62,509 nt of DNA from Neobacillus kokaensis (GTDB lineage Bacteria; Bacillota; Bacilli; Bacillales; Cytobacillaceae): assembly GCF_014656545.1 (NCBI RefSeq), contig NZ_BNDS01000010.1, forward strand, positions 1-62,509. Direction: 5' to 3'. The notes beneath the pieces were generated by a model that saw only the letters and a list, made by a program, of their open reading frames with translations, ran no database searches and was not told the origin of the DNA. Position numbers and translations under genes: made by a program. Below are positions 1-9,080 of the stretch, piece after piece. Every line of letters begins with the position of its first letter. Position 1 is the stretch's first letter.

Positions 1-93
1 GACAGAACTGACCTTAACACTTACAAAACTGTCCCATAGAAGGGGCCTATGGGACAGAACTGACCTTAACACTTACAAAGCTGTCCCATAGAA
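1..93. repeat. 52-bp-period tandem repeat with internal palindrome
   Basis: Two 41-bp copies (1-41 and 53-93) differ at one base and are separated by 11 bp, giving a 52-bp period. Between the copies an 11-bp perfect inverted repeat, CTGTCCCATAG (29-39) and CTATGGGACAG (47-57), can form a hairpin with a 7-nt loop. There is no reading frame. The array probably continues to the left of the window. It lies downstream of tldE and could act as its transcript end, but there is no T-run. Confidence 0.85.
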
Positions 94-125
94 GCTACCT
101 ACTACGGTCATTGTCAGATACATTT

Positions 126-213
126 GCTAATAATAGGTAAATTCGCTAATATGCCATAAAAAACGCTAATAAACGGACAGAAATCTCTAATATAACTTGA
201 TTATTCACTAATA
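126..213. repeat. Short-motif array, CTAAT about every 20 nt
   Basis: The motif GCTAAT occurs at 126-131, 144-149 and 164-169, followed by TCTAAT at 187-192 and ACTAAT at 208-213. Spacing is about 18 to 23 nt. The region is non-coding and AT-rich. Function is unknown; it may be a degenerate intergenic repeat. Confidence 0.5.
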
Positions 214-264
214 GAAAAAAGCAGATTTACGTAAACCACGCAAATCTACTTGTAAAGGAAAAGC

Positions 265-1608
265 TTACTCCACCGTAACCGACAAAGACTTTACTAACAC
301 CGATGGAGCCCCGACCGGTGACAGTGGGAAGGTTAAATCTGCGCCAATTTCTTCAACATCATGAAGCATCTGATAAAAATTACCCGCAATTGTCATTAAA
401 TTAACCGGGAATTGAACCTTACCATCCTTTACATAAAATCCATTTGCTGCAACCGAGAAATCTCCAGACACTTGATTCGTCCCCGAATGTAGTCCGGAAA
501 GATTAGTTATAAACACACCCTCATCCATTGAAGCCAGCAATTCCTCAAAAGAAATCTCAGAGGGTTTGATATATAGATTAGACGGTCCAACCTTGACAGC
601 AGTTTTATAGGAATCCTTATGGGCATGACCGGTTGTTTCGGTTTGATCTTTTTTCGCCGTTTTTTGGTTGTGAAGCAGGGACGAAAGAACACCAGATTCA
701 ACCAATGTCAGCTTCTGAGATGCAAACCCCTCGCTGTCAAACGTTCTGCTAGCGAGACCATCCTCAAGGAATGGGTCATCAACAATTGAAATCTTTTTAG
801 CTGCAATTTTTGCCCCAAGCTTATCCTTTAACAACGAAATGCCCGCCTGAGTGTTTTCAGCGGAGAAATTAGATGAGAAAACCGAAAACAGACTTGCGGC
901 TGCATCATTTCGTAATAGTATTGGATAATCTTTACTTGCAATATTTCTTGACCCAATTTGCGAAAGCACTTCATCGGCAGCTTTTGTAGCGATTTCTTTC
1001 GCATCTAATGCTTGAAAATTCTTTGTCACCTGAAAAGAAAAGGCCGATTTTATATCCTCGCCATCCTTGGCAATGACTTCAACCATCAAATACAAATAAT
1101 TCATTTGATCAGAAAGAGTCAACCCTTTGGTATTGACAAGATTTCTTGTGACTGACTCAGTCTTAATCATGCAATAATCGGTCGCCGTAATACGGGAATC
1201 CGCAGCCAAAATTTCTCGTTCTACATCTTTAATAAACTGAATTTTTTCCGGAATAGTAACCATATTTAGTTCTTCAGAGAAAAAATTTCGTTCCACATAC
1301 TGCTCGCTTCCGGAAAAAATATCTTCCACATCTTCATCATTCATAATACTTGTATTTTCTTTGGCGCTCTCTAACAAGAAGGGGATGGAAGCTTCATCAA
1401 TTTTTTCGGTATAGGCATATACCATTTTGTTGTTAATCTTTCCGCGAAAGGAGACACCGCCATCCTCGGCAATTTCATATTGATCTATTTCACCATGGAA
1501 TACTTGGCAGCCGAATACTTCTTTGTTTTCATAGTACAGTTCTACGTCAGAAAAACCACTAGCCGCTGCGGCTTCAAATAGTTTTGTTTGAAATTCTTGA
1601 ATGTTCAT
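265..1608 (-). CDS. tldE: TldE/PmbA-family metalloprotease partner subunit
   Basis: This 447-residue protein is the TldE/PmbA member of the TldD-TldE pair. In characterised systems the two form a cytoplasmic protease that trims modified peptides and degrades unfolded substrates. The length fits the family, and the zinc motif found in TldD is absent here, as expected for TldE. The C-terminal part carries the family glycine-rich segment near LSGLHSGTNQVSGDFS. The ATG lies 4 nt after the tldD stop, with an AAAGGGGG site inside the end of tldD, so the two are translationally linked. Substrate is unknown; no peptide precursor gene is visible next to it. Confidence 0.9.
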   Translation of the reverse strand: MNIQEFQTKLFEAAAASGFSDVELYYENKEVFGCQVFHGEIDQYEIAEDGGVSFRGKINNKMVYAYTEKIDEASIPFLLESAKENTSIMNDEDVEDIFSGSEQYVERNFFSEELNMVTIPEKIQFIKDVEREILAADSRITATDYCMIKTESVTRNLVNTKGLTLSDQMNYLYLMVEVIAKDGEDIKSAFSFQVTKNFQALDAKEIATKAADEVLSQIGSRNIASKDYPILLRNDAAASLFSVFSSNFSAENTQAGISLLKDKLGAKIAAKKISIVDDPFLEDGLASRTFDSEGFASQKLTLVESGVLSSLLHNQKTAKKDQTETTGHAHKDSYKTAVKVGPSNLYIKPSEISFEELLASMDEGVFITNLSGLHSGTNQVSGDFSVAANGFYVKDGKVQFPVNLMTIAGNFYQMLHDVEEIGADLTFPLSPVGAPSVLVKSLSVTVE

Positions 1609-1612
1609 TTAT

Positions 1613-3001
1613 TTATTCCCCCTTTGTCCCGCCGACAGTAATCTCACTGACGCGAATCATCGGCTGGCCGACATTCACCGGGATGCTGCCGCTCAATGCA
1701 CCGCACATTCCCGCTCCGTGCCCTAAATTATTCCCGACCATATCAATAAGCTTTAGTGTTTTTGGTCCATTGCCAATCAATGTTGCGCCTTTTAACGGTT
1801 TGCCAAGTATTCCATTTTTGACTTCATATGCTTCCATCACAGCGAAGTTGTAATCACCTGATGCAGGGTTTACCTGGCCGCCGCCCATATATTTTGCATA
1901 GATTCCATTTTCGGTATTGGCAATAATTTCTTCAGGTGTAGAAGCACCCGGTGCAATATAGGTATTTGTCATCCTTGATGTAGGGGCGAAGCGGAAGGAT
2001 TGCCGTCTTCCAGAACCAGTGGAATCCATCCCCATCCTTTTGGAGTTAAACTTATCAATTAAGTAGCCTTTTAGAATTCCATTTTCGATTAGGACATTTT
2101 TCCGTGCTTTTTCACCCTCATCATCAATATTGATGGAGCCCCATTCATTTGTCAGGGTGCCGTCATCAATATATGTAACGATTTCCGGTGCCACTCTTTC
2201 ACCAAGCCTGTTCGCAAATACAGAGTTGTTTTTGGCAACAGCGGTCGCTTCTAAGCCATGTCCGCATGCCTCATGAAAAATAACACCCCCAAATTCATTA
2301 TCAATAATAACCGGGAGTTTTCCGCTAGGGCATGGACTGGCATCAAGCATCGTCACAGCTATCCGGGCAGCTTCCTTTGCATAATGATCCATATTTAATT
2401 TTTCAAAAAACTCATATCCCTGATGGGCACCTGGCCCGTAGAAACCTGTCTCCATCTGGTGATCCCTTACTGCAACTGCCTGAATCGCCAGTCTTGACCT
2501 AACCCGCTTGTCTTCAATCCATTTTCCCTCTGAATTCGCTATCATCACATTTTGCTCTTCATCCATGAAGCGGACGGTTACTTGAGAAATACTAGAGTGA
2601 TAGCTTTTTGCCGTATCATAAGCATTCATCATAATGGCCGCTTTGCTGGATTTTGCCACCCCTTGCGGCTGAAGCTGAACAGGATGGATCGTTTCTACAT
2701 GTTCTTGTACCAAGGGGGCAGGCTGAATCAATTTATTTCCGCTAATCGCTTGCGCAGCATTTTTTGCTGCCTTTAGCAGACCTTCCTTGCTATGGTCGGT
2801 AGTATAGGCATAAAAGCTTTGTAGTCCTTTAAACACACGGATTCCGATGCCAAAATCACGTCCAGATAAGCAGGTTTCAATTTTACCGCTTTGTAAGGTG
2901 ATATTATTGGTAAATCGATCTTCAACAAAAACTTCGGAAAAATCACCGCCTGTTGATAAAGCAGCTGTCAGCACGTCTTCAATTACAGATTTAGATAGCA
3001 T
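1613..3001 (-). CDS. tldD: TldD-family zinc metalloprotease
   Basis: This 462-residue protein is the catalytic TldD subunit. Its HEACGH motif at residues 243-248 is the HExxxH zinc site of the family, and the C-terminal half carries the conserved glycine-rich core (YMGGGQVNPASGDYNFAV). TldD pairs with TldE, encoded immediately downstream, to form a heteromeric protease with a closed chamber that admits unfolded peptides. The start is an ATG with AGGAGG upstream. It is divergent from the TAXI transporter genes. The natural substrate in this organism cannot be told from the sequence. Confidence 0.93.
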   Translation of the reverse strand: MLSKSVIEDVLTAALSTGGDFSEVFVEDRFTNNITLQSGKIETCLSGRDFGIGIRVFKGLQSFYAYTTDHSKEGLLKAAKNAAQAISGNKLIQPAPLVQEHVETIHPVQLQPQGVAKSSKAAIMMNAYDTAKSYHSSISQVTVRFMDEEQNVMIANSEGKWIEDKRVRSRLAIQAVAVRDHQMETGFYGPGAHQGYEFFEKLNMDHYAKEAARIAVTMLDASPCPSGKLPVIIDNEFGGVIFHEACGHGLEATAVAKNNSVFANRLGERVAPEIVTYIDDGTLTNEWGSINIDDEGEKARKNVLIENGILKGYLIDKFNSKRMGMDSTGSGRRQSFRFAPTSRMTNTYIAPGASTPEEIIANTENGIYAKYMGGGQVNPASGDYNFAVMEAYEVKNGILGKPLKGATLIGNGPKTLKLIDMVGNNLGHGAGMCGALSGSIPVNVGQPMIRVSEITVGGTKGE

Positions 3002-3116
3002 TTTAGACCTCCTGTTATCCTTTTAAAAAATAGCAAGATTCAGTTTTTTTATAATAAGAATCCGCCAAAGAATGGTACGTTTTTATCATACATCATTTTT
3101 TATACTAATGGTTAAA

Positions 3117-3152
3117 TTTTCCTTTTAAAATATAAAACTCTTTTAAGGAAAA
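3117..3152. repeat. Imperfect inverted repeat between tldD and the TAXI operon
   Basis: TTTTCCTTTTAAAA (3117-3130) pairs with TTTTAAGGAAAA (3141-3152), giving 12 bp with a 2-nt bulge. It lies in the 293-bp gap between two divergent genes, so it is not an end-of-gene terminator for either. It could be an operator or a chance AT-rich dyad. Confidence 0.4.
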
Positions 3153-3228
3153 CTTTCCACCTAGTAATTTATACCTATCATTCCAGCGATTATAACAATT
3201 TACTAATTGTAAGTAACTATAGTAATTA

Positions 3229-3257
3229 TTGACAATATTTCGCCGTATTACTACAAT
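3229..3257 (+). promoter_or_regulatory. Sigma-A-type promoter of the TAXI operon
   Basis: TTGACA (3229-3234) and TACAAT (3252-3257) are separated by exactly 17 bp. The start codon of the solute-binding protein follows 37 nt after the -10 box. Confidence 0.7.
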
Positions 3258-3294
3258 ATAATTGCACGGACATTTTTGGAAAAGGGGGATTATT

Positions 3295-4296
3295 ATGAAA
3301 AAGAGAAGATTTTTATTATCGATGGTTTTTCTTTTAGCTTTCTCTATGATTCTATCAGCCTGTGGAAGTAAAGAAACAGGCGGTGAAAAGGATGGAAAAG
3401 ATGGCGGAAAGAGTGAAGATAAGCCTAAATTCATGAGTATTCTTACAGGGGGAACCGGTGGTACATACTATCCGCTTGGTGGTTCTTTTGCCAAAATAAT
3501 TAAAGATGCAACTGGCATTGATACAAACGCTGAAACAAGTGGGGCATCTGCCGAGAATATGACTACCTTGAAAAAGGGTGATGGGGAGCTTGCTTTCACT
3601 CAAACAGATATCGCCTCTTATGCAAGTGAAGGAACATTAATGTTTAAGGATAATAAAGTAGACAATATTAAAGCGATTGCAACACTTTATCCCGAAACGA
3701 TTCAAATTGTTACGACTGAGAAATCTGGAATTAAATCCGTGCAAGACTTAAAAGGTAAAAAGGTATCTGTGGGTGCACCTGGTTCAGGTACAGCAGCAAA
3801 TGCTGAGCAAATTCTTGAAGCATATGGTTTAACTTTTAATGATATCAAGAAACAAGATCTTTCGTTTGATGAATCAACTCAAGGTATTCAAGATGGAACA
3901 ATCGATGCAGCCTTTGTAACTGCTGGTACTCCAACCGGTGCTGTGGAAGGGCTTTCAGCAACAGAAAAGGTGGTTATCGTGCCGCTTGACCAAGATAAAA
4001 TCGATGCCATCATTAAAAAGTACCCATACTACATTAAAGAAGAAATTCCTTCTGGAACATACGGTATGGCGAACGCTGTCCCTACTGTAGCAGTTCAAGC
4101 AATGTTAGTTGTACGCAGTGATTTATCAGAACAAACCGTTTACGATATCACAAAAGCAATATTTGAAAACCTTGATAAGGTTACACATGCAAAAGGAAAA
4201 TTAATCAAAGTGGAAAATGCTTTAAATGGAGTTGGAATCGAAGTTCATCCAGGAGCACAAAAATACTTTGATGAAAAAGGTGTTAAAGCGGAGTAA
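3295..4296 (+). CDS. TAXI-family TRAP transporter solute-binding lipoprotein
   Basis: This 333-residue lipoprotein is the extracellular substrate receptor of a TAXI-type TRAP transporter. A lysine/arginine-rich N-terminus and hydrophobic segment end in the lipobox LSAC, with C23 as the lipidation site. The family signature GGTGGTYYPLGG follows near residue 53. I chose the ATG at 3295 over an in-frame start 33 nt upstream because AAAGGGGG lies just before it and the signal peptide begins there. It heads an operon with a DUF1850-like protein and the fused permease. Substrate is unknown; characterised TAXI receptors often bind glutamate or other carboxylates. Confidence 0.92.
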   Translation: MKKRRFLLSMVFLLAFSMILSACGSKETGGEKDGKDGGKSEDKPKFMSILTGGTGGTYYPLGGSFAKIIKDATGIDTNAETSGASAENMTTLKKGDGELAFTQTDIASYASEGTLMFKDNKVDNIKAIATLYPETIQIVTTEKSGIKSVQDLKGKKVSVGAPGSGTAANAEQILEAYGLTFNDIKKQDLSFDESTQGIQDGTIDAAFVTAGTPTGAVEGLSATEKVVIVPLDQDKIDAIIKKYPYYIKEEIPSGTYGMANAVPTVAVQAMLVVRSDLSEQTVYDITKAIFENLDKVTHAKGKLIKVENALNGVGIEVHPGAQKYFDEKGVKAE

Positions 4297-4325
4297 CGTG
4301 CATAATCATCGTTAGTCTAATCGGT

Positions 4326-4346
4326 GACCGGCTGATCTAGCCGGTC
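4326..4346 (+). terminator. GC-rich hairpin after the TAXI receptor gene
   Basis: GACCGGCT (4326-4333) and AGCCGGTC (4339-4346) form a perfect 8-bp stem with a 5-nt loop. The following bases (CTCCTTTGCTT) are only weakly U-rich. It may be a leaky terminator or a 3' stabiliser that leaves the receptor mRNA more abundant than the permease mRNA, as is common for transporter operons. Confidence 0.5.
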
Positions 4347-4475
4347 TCCTTTGCTTAAGACTCAATCTTGGATGATATTTCCACATCTCATCATAATGGG
4401 GAACATGCCTCGCAATTAGATTAATAGCGTATTTCTTCTCAAGATCGGAATCTGTCCCACAAGCCAGGAGGAAAA

Positions 4476-5000
4476 ATGAAAAAAACGACATTCATCATCT
4501 TAACAATTTCGGTCCTATTTATATTGGGTACTGTTTTTATATTCATTCCTCTCCGGCAGGCACTTGTTATTGAGCCTCGAGATCCTGATTTAAGGCTTGC
4601 CTACATTCCAGTGAAAGAAGAAGCCTATTTTAAAATAAAATACACCCATTCGATTCATTTAACAGATGTTGTGGAGAGCTACAAGATTTTACCCAGCCAG
4701 AAAATACAACAATATGAGCTGATGTATGAGGATTTTTCAATTGGCATGCCATCCGATTCGGAGGATGGGGAAAAGTTTGTACAAGAAAACGGAAAATATT
4801 ACATCAAAAATATGAAACGAATCTTTCCATCCTTTTATATAAGAATTGGACAAGTGAAAGCAAATCATCGTCTCATTTATCAAAAGAAGGAATATCCATT
4901 AGCCAAGATTATTAAACCGGGTGCGTCCGTAAAAGTTGAAGCACGGAAGCTTAGTTTTGTTCAACAATTGAAAGGAGTGAACATCCTTGAGTCATTTTGA
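4476..5000 (+). CDS. DUF1850-like membrane-anchored protein of TAXI-TRAP operon
   Basis: A 174-residue protein with one N-terminal hydrophobic segment (about residues 5-27) and an extracytoplasmic remainder. The segment KYTHSIHLTDVVESY resembles the conserved core of DUF1850 proteins, which are habitually encoded between TAXI receptor and permease genes. Its exact role in transport is not known. Its end overlaps the start of the permease gene by 14 nt, which supports coupled translation. The ATG follows CAGGAGG. Confidence 0.75.
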   Translation: MKKTTFIILTISVLFILGTVFIFIPLRQALVIEPRDPDLRLAYIPVKEEAYFKIKYTHSIHLTDVVESYKILPSQKIQQYELMYEDFSIGMPSDSEDGEKFVQENGKYYIKNMKRIFPSFYIRIGQVKANHRLIYQKKEYPLAKIIKPGASVKVEARKLSFVQQLKGVNILESF

Positions 5001-6966
5001 TGGGACTTTATCAGAAGAAAAACAACAGGAGCTTTTGGAAAAGTTTGATCCAGAATCCGGTACAAGAAAATTAACTGGAACCATTCATTGGATTGTATTT
5101 TTTGTTTTATTAGCATTTTCATTATTCCATCTCTACACATCGATTTTCGGAGTCTTAACGGCTCAGCTGCAACGCTCGATTCACTTAGGTTTTGCCCTTG
5201 CACTTATTTATTTGTTGTTTCCAGCCCGTAAAAAAAATCGGGGAAAGGTACATAAAGTAGCATGGTATGATATCATTCTTGCGCTTATTTCGGTCGTGGT
5301 AGGTGCCTACTGGCCGTTAATGATTGATACTTTGGTATTAAGGCCGGGCACACTGGCAGGACTTGATTTTTACGTCGGTTTAGCGGCGATTATTTTAGTT
5401 TTGGAAGCGACTCGACGAGCGGTAGGATTACCGATTACGATTATTGCCATCGTATTTATCGGATATGCCCTGTACGGTCCATACATGCCTGGATTTATTG
5501 CCCATCGCGGTCTTGATCTGGAACGTTTAGTACAAACGATGTTTTTCACGACAGAGGGGATTCTTGGGACACCGCTCGCTGTATCGTCAACCTTTATCTT
5601 TTTATTCTTATTATTTGGTGCGTTTTTAGTGAAAACAGGGGTAGGACAGTATTTTAACGATCTTGCGGTTGCGGTAGCAGGGAGAAGTATTGGCGGACCT
5701 GCAAAAGTTGCCGTTTTCTCCAGTGCCTTACAAGGGACAATTAGCGGGAGCTCTGTTGCAAACGTTGTAACTTCCGGATCGTTTACGATTCCGATGATGA
5801 AAAAACTTGGCTATAAAAAGGAATTTGCTGGTGCTGTTGAAGCAGCTGCTTCAACCGGCGGACAATTGATGCCGCCAATCATGGGGGCTGCAGCCTTCCT
5901 AATGGCTGAGTTTATTGGCGGCGGCATTACTTATTGGGATATCGCTAAAGCTGCAGCCATTCCAGCAGTGCTTTATTTTGCCGGAATTTGGATTATGACT
6001 CACTTTGAAGCGAAACGAATTGGACTTCGCGGGTTAACAAAGGAAGAGATGCCAAACCGGAGAGAAGTATTAAAGAAAATCTATTTGTTAACACCGATTG
6101 TTGCCATCGTTGTCTTGATGATGACAGGAACAAGTGTCATGCTTGCAGCATTATGGTCCATTGTCATTACAGTAGTTGTAAGTGCGATTAAAAAAGAAAC
6201 GCGAATTGGTCTCGTTGGTATCATTGAAGCGTTGGTTGACGGGGCACGTTCCGCACTGGGTGTTGCAGCGGCTACAGCTGCTGCTGGTATTATTGTAGGT
6301 GTCGTAACAAAAACGGGATTAGGATTAAAGATGGCGAACGGATTAATTGATTTAGCCCATGGATACTTATTGCCAACATTAATCTTAACGATGATTACTT
6401 CCTTAATTTTAGGGATGGGATCACCGACAACTGCTAATTATGTTATTACTTCTACAATTGCAGCACCTGCGATTATTTTACTTGGGGTGCCAGATTTATC
6501 AGCTCATTTGTTCGTATTCTATTTTGGAATTATCGCAGATATTACACCACCAGTAGCATTAGCTGCATTTGCTGCCTCTGCGATTTCTGGCGGGGAGCCG
6601 TTCCGAACGGGGGTTAACTCGTCAAAACTGGCAATAGCGGCGTTTATCATCCCGTACATGTTTGTCCTGTCACCAGAGCTATTGATGATTAATACAACCT
6701 GGTATTATTTAATTTGGGTAGTGTTCACGGCATTCATCGGTATGCTGATCATCGGTGCAGGGGTCATGGGCTTCTGGTACCGGAAACTGTTTTGGATTGA
6801 ACGGATTCTAGCGATTGGAACTGGATTATCCTTGATCTATCCTGAGAAAATAAGTGATATCGTTGGTATCGTAATGTTCGTTGTTCTGCTTGCGCTTCAA
6901 TTCATTTATAAAGGCGGGCAGTCACCGAAGATTGAAAAAGGACGAGGAAAGAACATGGAAGCATAA
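4987..6966 (+). CDS. TAXI-type TRAP transporter fused permease (DctQM-like)
   Basis: This 659-residue polytopic membrane protein combines the small (Q-like) and large (M-like) TRAP permease parts in one chain, as is usual for TAXI systems. Hydrophobic segments run through most of the protein. Family-like stretches such as ALQGTISGSSVANVVTSGSF and LILGMGSPTTANYV are visible. Start is TTG, with AAAGGAGTG 8 nt upstream inside the preceding gene. With the receptor at 3295 it should form a cation-coupled high-affinity importer. The coding region ends at a strong terminator. Confidence 0.92.
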   Translation: MSHFDGTLSEEKQQELLEKFDPESGTRKLTGTIHWIVFFVLLAFSLFHLYTSIFGVLTAQLQRSIHLGFALALIYLLFPARKKNRGKVHKVAWYDIILALISVVVGAYWPLMIDTLVLRPGTLAGLDFYVGLAAIILVLEATRRAVGLPITIIAIVFIGYALYGPYMPGFIAHRGLDLERLVQTMFFTTEGILGTPLAVSSTFIFLFLLFGAFLVKTGVGQYFNDLAVAVAGRSIGGPAKVAVFSSALQGTISGSSVANVVTSGSFTIPMMKKLGYKKEFAGAVEAAASTGGQLMPPIMGAAAFLMAEFIGGGITYWDIAKAAAIPAVLYFAGIWIMTHFEAKRIGLRGLTKEEMPNRREVLKKIYLLTPIVAIVVLMMTGTSVMLAALWSIVITVVVSAIKKETRIGLVGIIEALVDGARSALGVAAATAAAGIIVGVVTKTGLGLKMANGLIDLAHGYLLPTLILTMITSLILGMGSPTTANYVITSTIAAPAIILLGVPDLSAHLFVFYFGIIADITPPVALAAFAASAISGGEPFRTGVNSSKLAIAAFIIPYMFVLSPELLMINTTWYYLIWVVFTAFIGMLIIGAGVMGFWYRKLFWIERILAIGTGLSLIYPEKISDIVGIVMFVVLLALQFIYKGGQSPKIEKGRGKNMEA

Positions 6967-6976
6967 ATTATGGAAG

Positions 6977-7015
6977 AAGGGCCAGCCTCAAAAGCAGAGG
7001 ACTGACCCTTTTTTT
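6977..7015. terminator. Terminator of the TAXI operon
   Basis: AAGGGCCAGCCTC pairs with GAGGACTGACCCTT (one bulge, one G-U pair), followed by seven Ts. The T-run abuts the stop of the converging SASP gene. Confidence 0.8.
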
Positions 7016-7202
7016 ATAGTTGATTTTTTATCGTTTGTTGCCCCATGGCGACTAGTCGTTTCGTCATTTCGCCGCCTACGGAACCGTTTGCTCGTGCGGT
7101 CGTATCAGCACCAAGCTGAACTCCAAACTCTCCCGCGATCTCTTCCTTCATCTGATCTAAAGCATTGCCTGCCCCAGGAACTAATAGTTTGTTTCTAGCC
7201 AA
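7014..7202 (-). CDS. Alpha/beta-type small acid-soluble spore protein
   Basis: This 62-residue protein is an alpha/beta-type SASP, which coats and protects spore DNA and is degraded at germination. The conserved features are N-terminal NKLLVPGA, the GPR protease cleavage region EIAGEFGV, the segment [15 protein letters not shown], and a C-terminal QQ. Start is TTG with GGGAGTGATG upstream. The gene is monocistronic and has a sigma-G-like promoter at 7251-7280. It is good evidence that the organism forms endospores. Confidence 0.95.
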   Translation of the reverse strand: MARNKLLVPGAGNALDQMKEEIAGEFGVQLGADTTARANGSVGGEMTKRLVAMGQQTIKNQL

Positions 7203-7228
7203 GATACATCACTCCCGAACGAAGATTT

Positions 7229-7245
7229 GAGCAATTAAATTGCTC
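7229..7245. repeat. Palindrome in the SASP leader
   Basis: GAGCAATT and AATTGCTC flank a single A. It lies between the predicted promoter and the start codon of the SASP gene. It could stabilise the mRNA; no function is assigned. Confidence 0.45.
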
Positions 7246-7250
7246 GTATA

Positions 7251-7280
7251 TAATATAACCTTTTTGAAAAACCTAATTCA
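7251..7280 (-). promoter_or_regulatory. Sigma-G-like forespore promoter of the SASP gene
   Basis: On the minus strand TGAATT (7280-7275) and TATATTA (7257-7251) are spaced by 17 bp. They resemble the sigma-G consensus boxes TGAATA and CATNNTA. SASP genes are classical sigma-G targets. Confidence 0.6.
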
Positions 7281-7310
7281 TATCAAGAGAAGTTACAAAT
7301 TTCCACTTAA

Positions 7311-8429
7311 TTATTTCGCGTAAAAATTTTCGGTATAGTAAGGCTGTGACTTATCATTAAAGGCAACACCAACACCTAAAAATTTATATCCTTTTCGTAA
7401 AATATTTTCCCGGTGGCCAAGTGAATTCATTAGCCCTTCGTGGGCGAAGATACTGCTTAGCTGTCCGTAAGCAAGATTTTCCCCAGCTAACATAAAGATA
7501 ATATGATCCTCTTTCATCCGGTCAAAAGGGGATTGGCCCTTCAGGTTTGTGTGATCAAAATATTTATTTTCCGCCATATCAGTACTATGTTTGCGAGCTG
7601 TTTCTCGGACATGCTCATCCCATGCTAGGATTGGAAGCTGGTGACGGACACGGGCTGCATTTGTTAAATCAAATAATTGGAATTCAAAGCCTTTCTTTAA
7701 ATTAGTGCTTGCTTTTGTGTAAAAATCCGTTTTCCTTTGTTCCATTTCTTTTGATATCAGCTGCATTGCTGTCACCGTATTCTGTTCGTGTTTATCATAA
7801 AAAATGGTAATATATACACCATCTTTCAAAAAAACATCATAATCGCTGTTTTGATCTAGTTGATAGATAATAAGACCTTTTTGAATTTTGGTTAAAGGTT
7901 CACCTAGGGCTTTTCGAACGTCCGTTTTCTGTGTACCAAGTTTCATCCCATTTTTAGATGAAATTAAGTCTTGGTTCGTATAGAGTCCGGCAGCTTTGTT
8001 ATTTTGATCATACATGACCATAAAAAAGTTTCGATAATTATCATGGTAGGTATTCCAATTGGTGCCGTATTCATTCAGAGATGACCTCTTTGGTGATCCT
8101 AATTTTTGTTCAATCTCCGTTTTAGAATCTCCAAGTTCGATATTATGAATAGAAAAAAATTGCTCGGCGGGAGCCCTTAAATTTATTTTTTCATCAATTT
8201 CTTTTGTCGGTTGAGTTTTTTCTACTTTATTTTCAAACATGGACAGTACTTGCTGCACTTGACCGTATAATTCATCAATTTTTTTCGAGGTTTCAGGATT
8301 ATTTTTAATTGTTTCGATTTCCGATTGAATTTGTTCGAAGGAATCTTTGTTTTCCAGGTTTTTCTCAATCGATGGCCATGAAAAATATAAAAGGCCGATG
8401 CATGAAAGCAATAAAAGAAAACGGGCCAT
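7311..8429 (-). CDS. Secreted/membrane-anchored CAP-domain protein (YlbC-like)
   Basis: A 372-residue protein with an uncleaved-looking N-terminal hydrophobic anchor (residues about 3-18), a charged linker, a CAP-associated N-terminal domain (about 95-225) and a C-terminal CAP/SCP domain (about 245-370). The CAP part shows DLTNAARVRHQLPILAWDEH, HSTDMAENKYFDH and GHRENIL, the usual family blocks. B. subtilis YlbC has this two-domain layout. CAP proteins lie outside the membrane; enzymatic activity is not established for the bacterial ones. ATG follows GGAGGTGCTGAA. Confidence 0.85.
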   Translation of the reverse strand: MARFLLLLSCIGLLYFSWPSIEKNLENKDSFEQIQSEIETIKNNPETSKKIDELYGQVQQVLSMFENKVEKTQPTKEIDEKINLRAPAEQFFSIHNIELGDSKTEIEQKLGSPKRSSLNEYGTNWNTYHDNYRNFFMVMYDQNNKAAGLYTNQDLISSKNGMKLGTQKTDVRKALGEPLTKIQKGLIIYQLDQNSDYDVFLKDGVYITIFYDKHEQNTVTAMQLISKEMEQRKTDFYTKASTNLKKGFEFQLFDLTNAARVRHQLPILAWDEHVRETARKHSTDMAENKYFDHTNLKGQSPFDRMKEDHIIFMLAGENLAYGQLSSIFAHEGLMNSLGHRENILRKGYKFLGVGVAFNDKSQPYYTENFYAK

Positions 8430-8504
8430 TTCAGCACCTCCATTTCTAATAGAATTGTAACTAAGGTTTAGTTTTTATAATTATGTTATTTCCATTTTTA
8501 AGAA

Positions 8505-8535
8505 TAAAGAAACCCTCATTTTACTAATATGAGGG
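8505..8535 (-). terminator. Terminator of the unknown gene at 8572
   Basis: CCCTCAT (8513-8519) and ATGAGGG (8529-8535) form a stem. Read on the minus strand it is followed by TTTCTTT. It ends transcription of the 136-residue gene. Confidence 0.65.
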
Positions 8536-8571
8536 CTGTTTTAGGTATTATGGTAAGCATTTGATTAAAAA

Positions 8572-8982
8572 TTAGGCAATCTGTGTGACTGGGATATAGG
8601 AAGAAATCTCTGCATCCCACTTGAAAATTCCATCTTGTAATTGAATAATAGAATCAAACGGGCAGGGGATAAGGGTCTCCGATTCCTTATTCTGTTCAAT
8701 GGCTGCCAGCATTTCTTTTTTTAACCGCAATAATTCATTTTTTGAAGCAATCCGAACAACGGTATGAAGGGAAACTTTTTTCTCACTGATTCCGAGTTTT
8801 TGACTAATACTTTCTTGAAACGTTTTGTTAAATTGAATCATCATATCTAAATCGCTTAAACAAGCCACACCGAAAACATCTTTTATAATATTGTCATAGC
8901 GGAGCTGGTAATCAGTTGCAAATTTGACGATATTTTTTTCGGGATTTTCGAGTATATAAATTTTTTCAATCGTCTTTTTCAA
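8572..8982 (-). CDS. Hypothetical protein, 136 residues
   Basis: I do not recognise this protein. It is soluble-looking, with no signal peptide or membrane segment, mixed alpha/beta composition, and a helical lysine/glutamate-rich stretch (about residues 82-103) before a C-terminal part containing LIPCPFDSIIQLQDG. Start is TTG with AAGGGGTGATGA upstream, and a terminator follows, so it appears to be a real monocistronic gene. It lies between a CAP-domain protein gene and a dehydrogenase gene, with no functional clue from either. Confidence 0.7.
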   Translation of the reverse strand: MKKTIEKIYILENPEKNIVKFATDYQLRYDNIIKDVFGVACLSDLDMMIQFNKTFQESISQKLGISEKKVSLHTVVRIASKNELLRLKKEMLAAIEQNKESETLIPCPFDSIIQLQDGIFKWDAEISSYIPVTQIA

Positions 8983-9080
8983 AAATCATCACCCCTTAAA
9001 CTATTCCTGGTTCAGTACTTAAGACTCTTAATTATAACATAGTAATAGTATAATGGAGTGTTAGCAGGTTATACCATTGT

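Noticed and set aside
1..93. Tandem repeat as a CRISPR array
   Set aside because: Only two 41-bp copies with an 11-bp spacer that is part of a palindrome; no set of unique spacers and no cas genes.
3105..3434. 109-codon minus-strand frame over the TAXI receptor start
   Set aside because: Antisense to a well-supported lipoprotein gene and its promoter; low-complexity composition.
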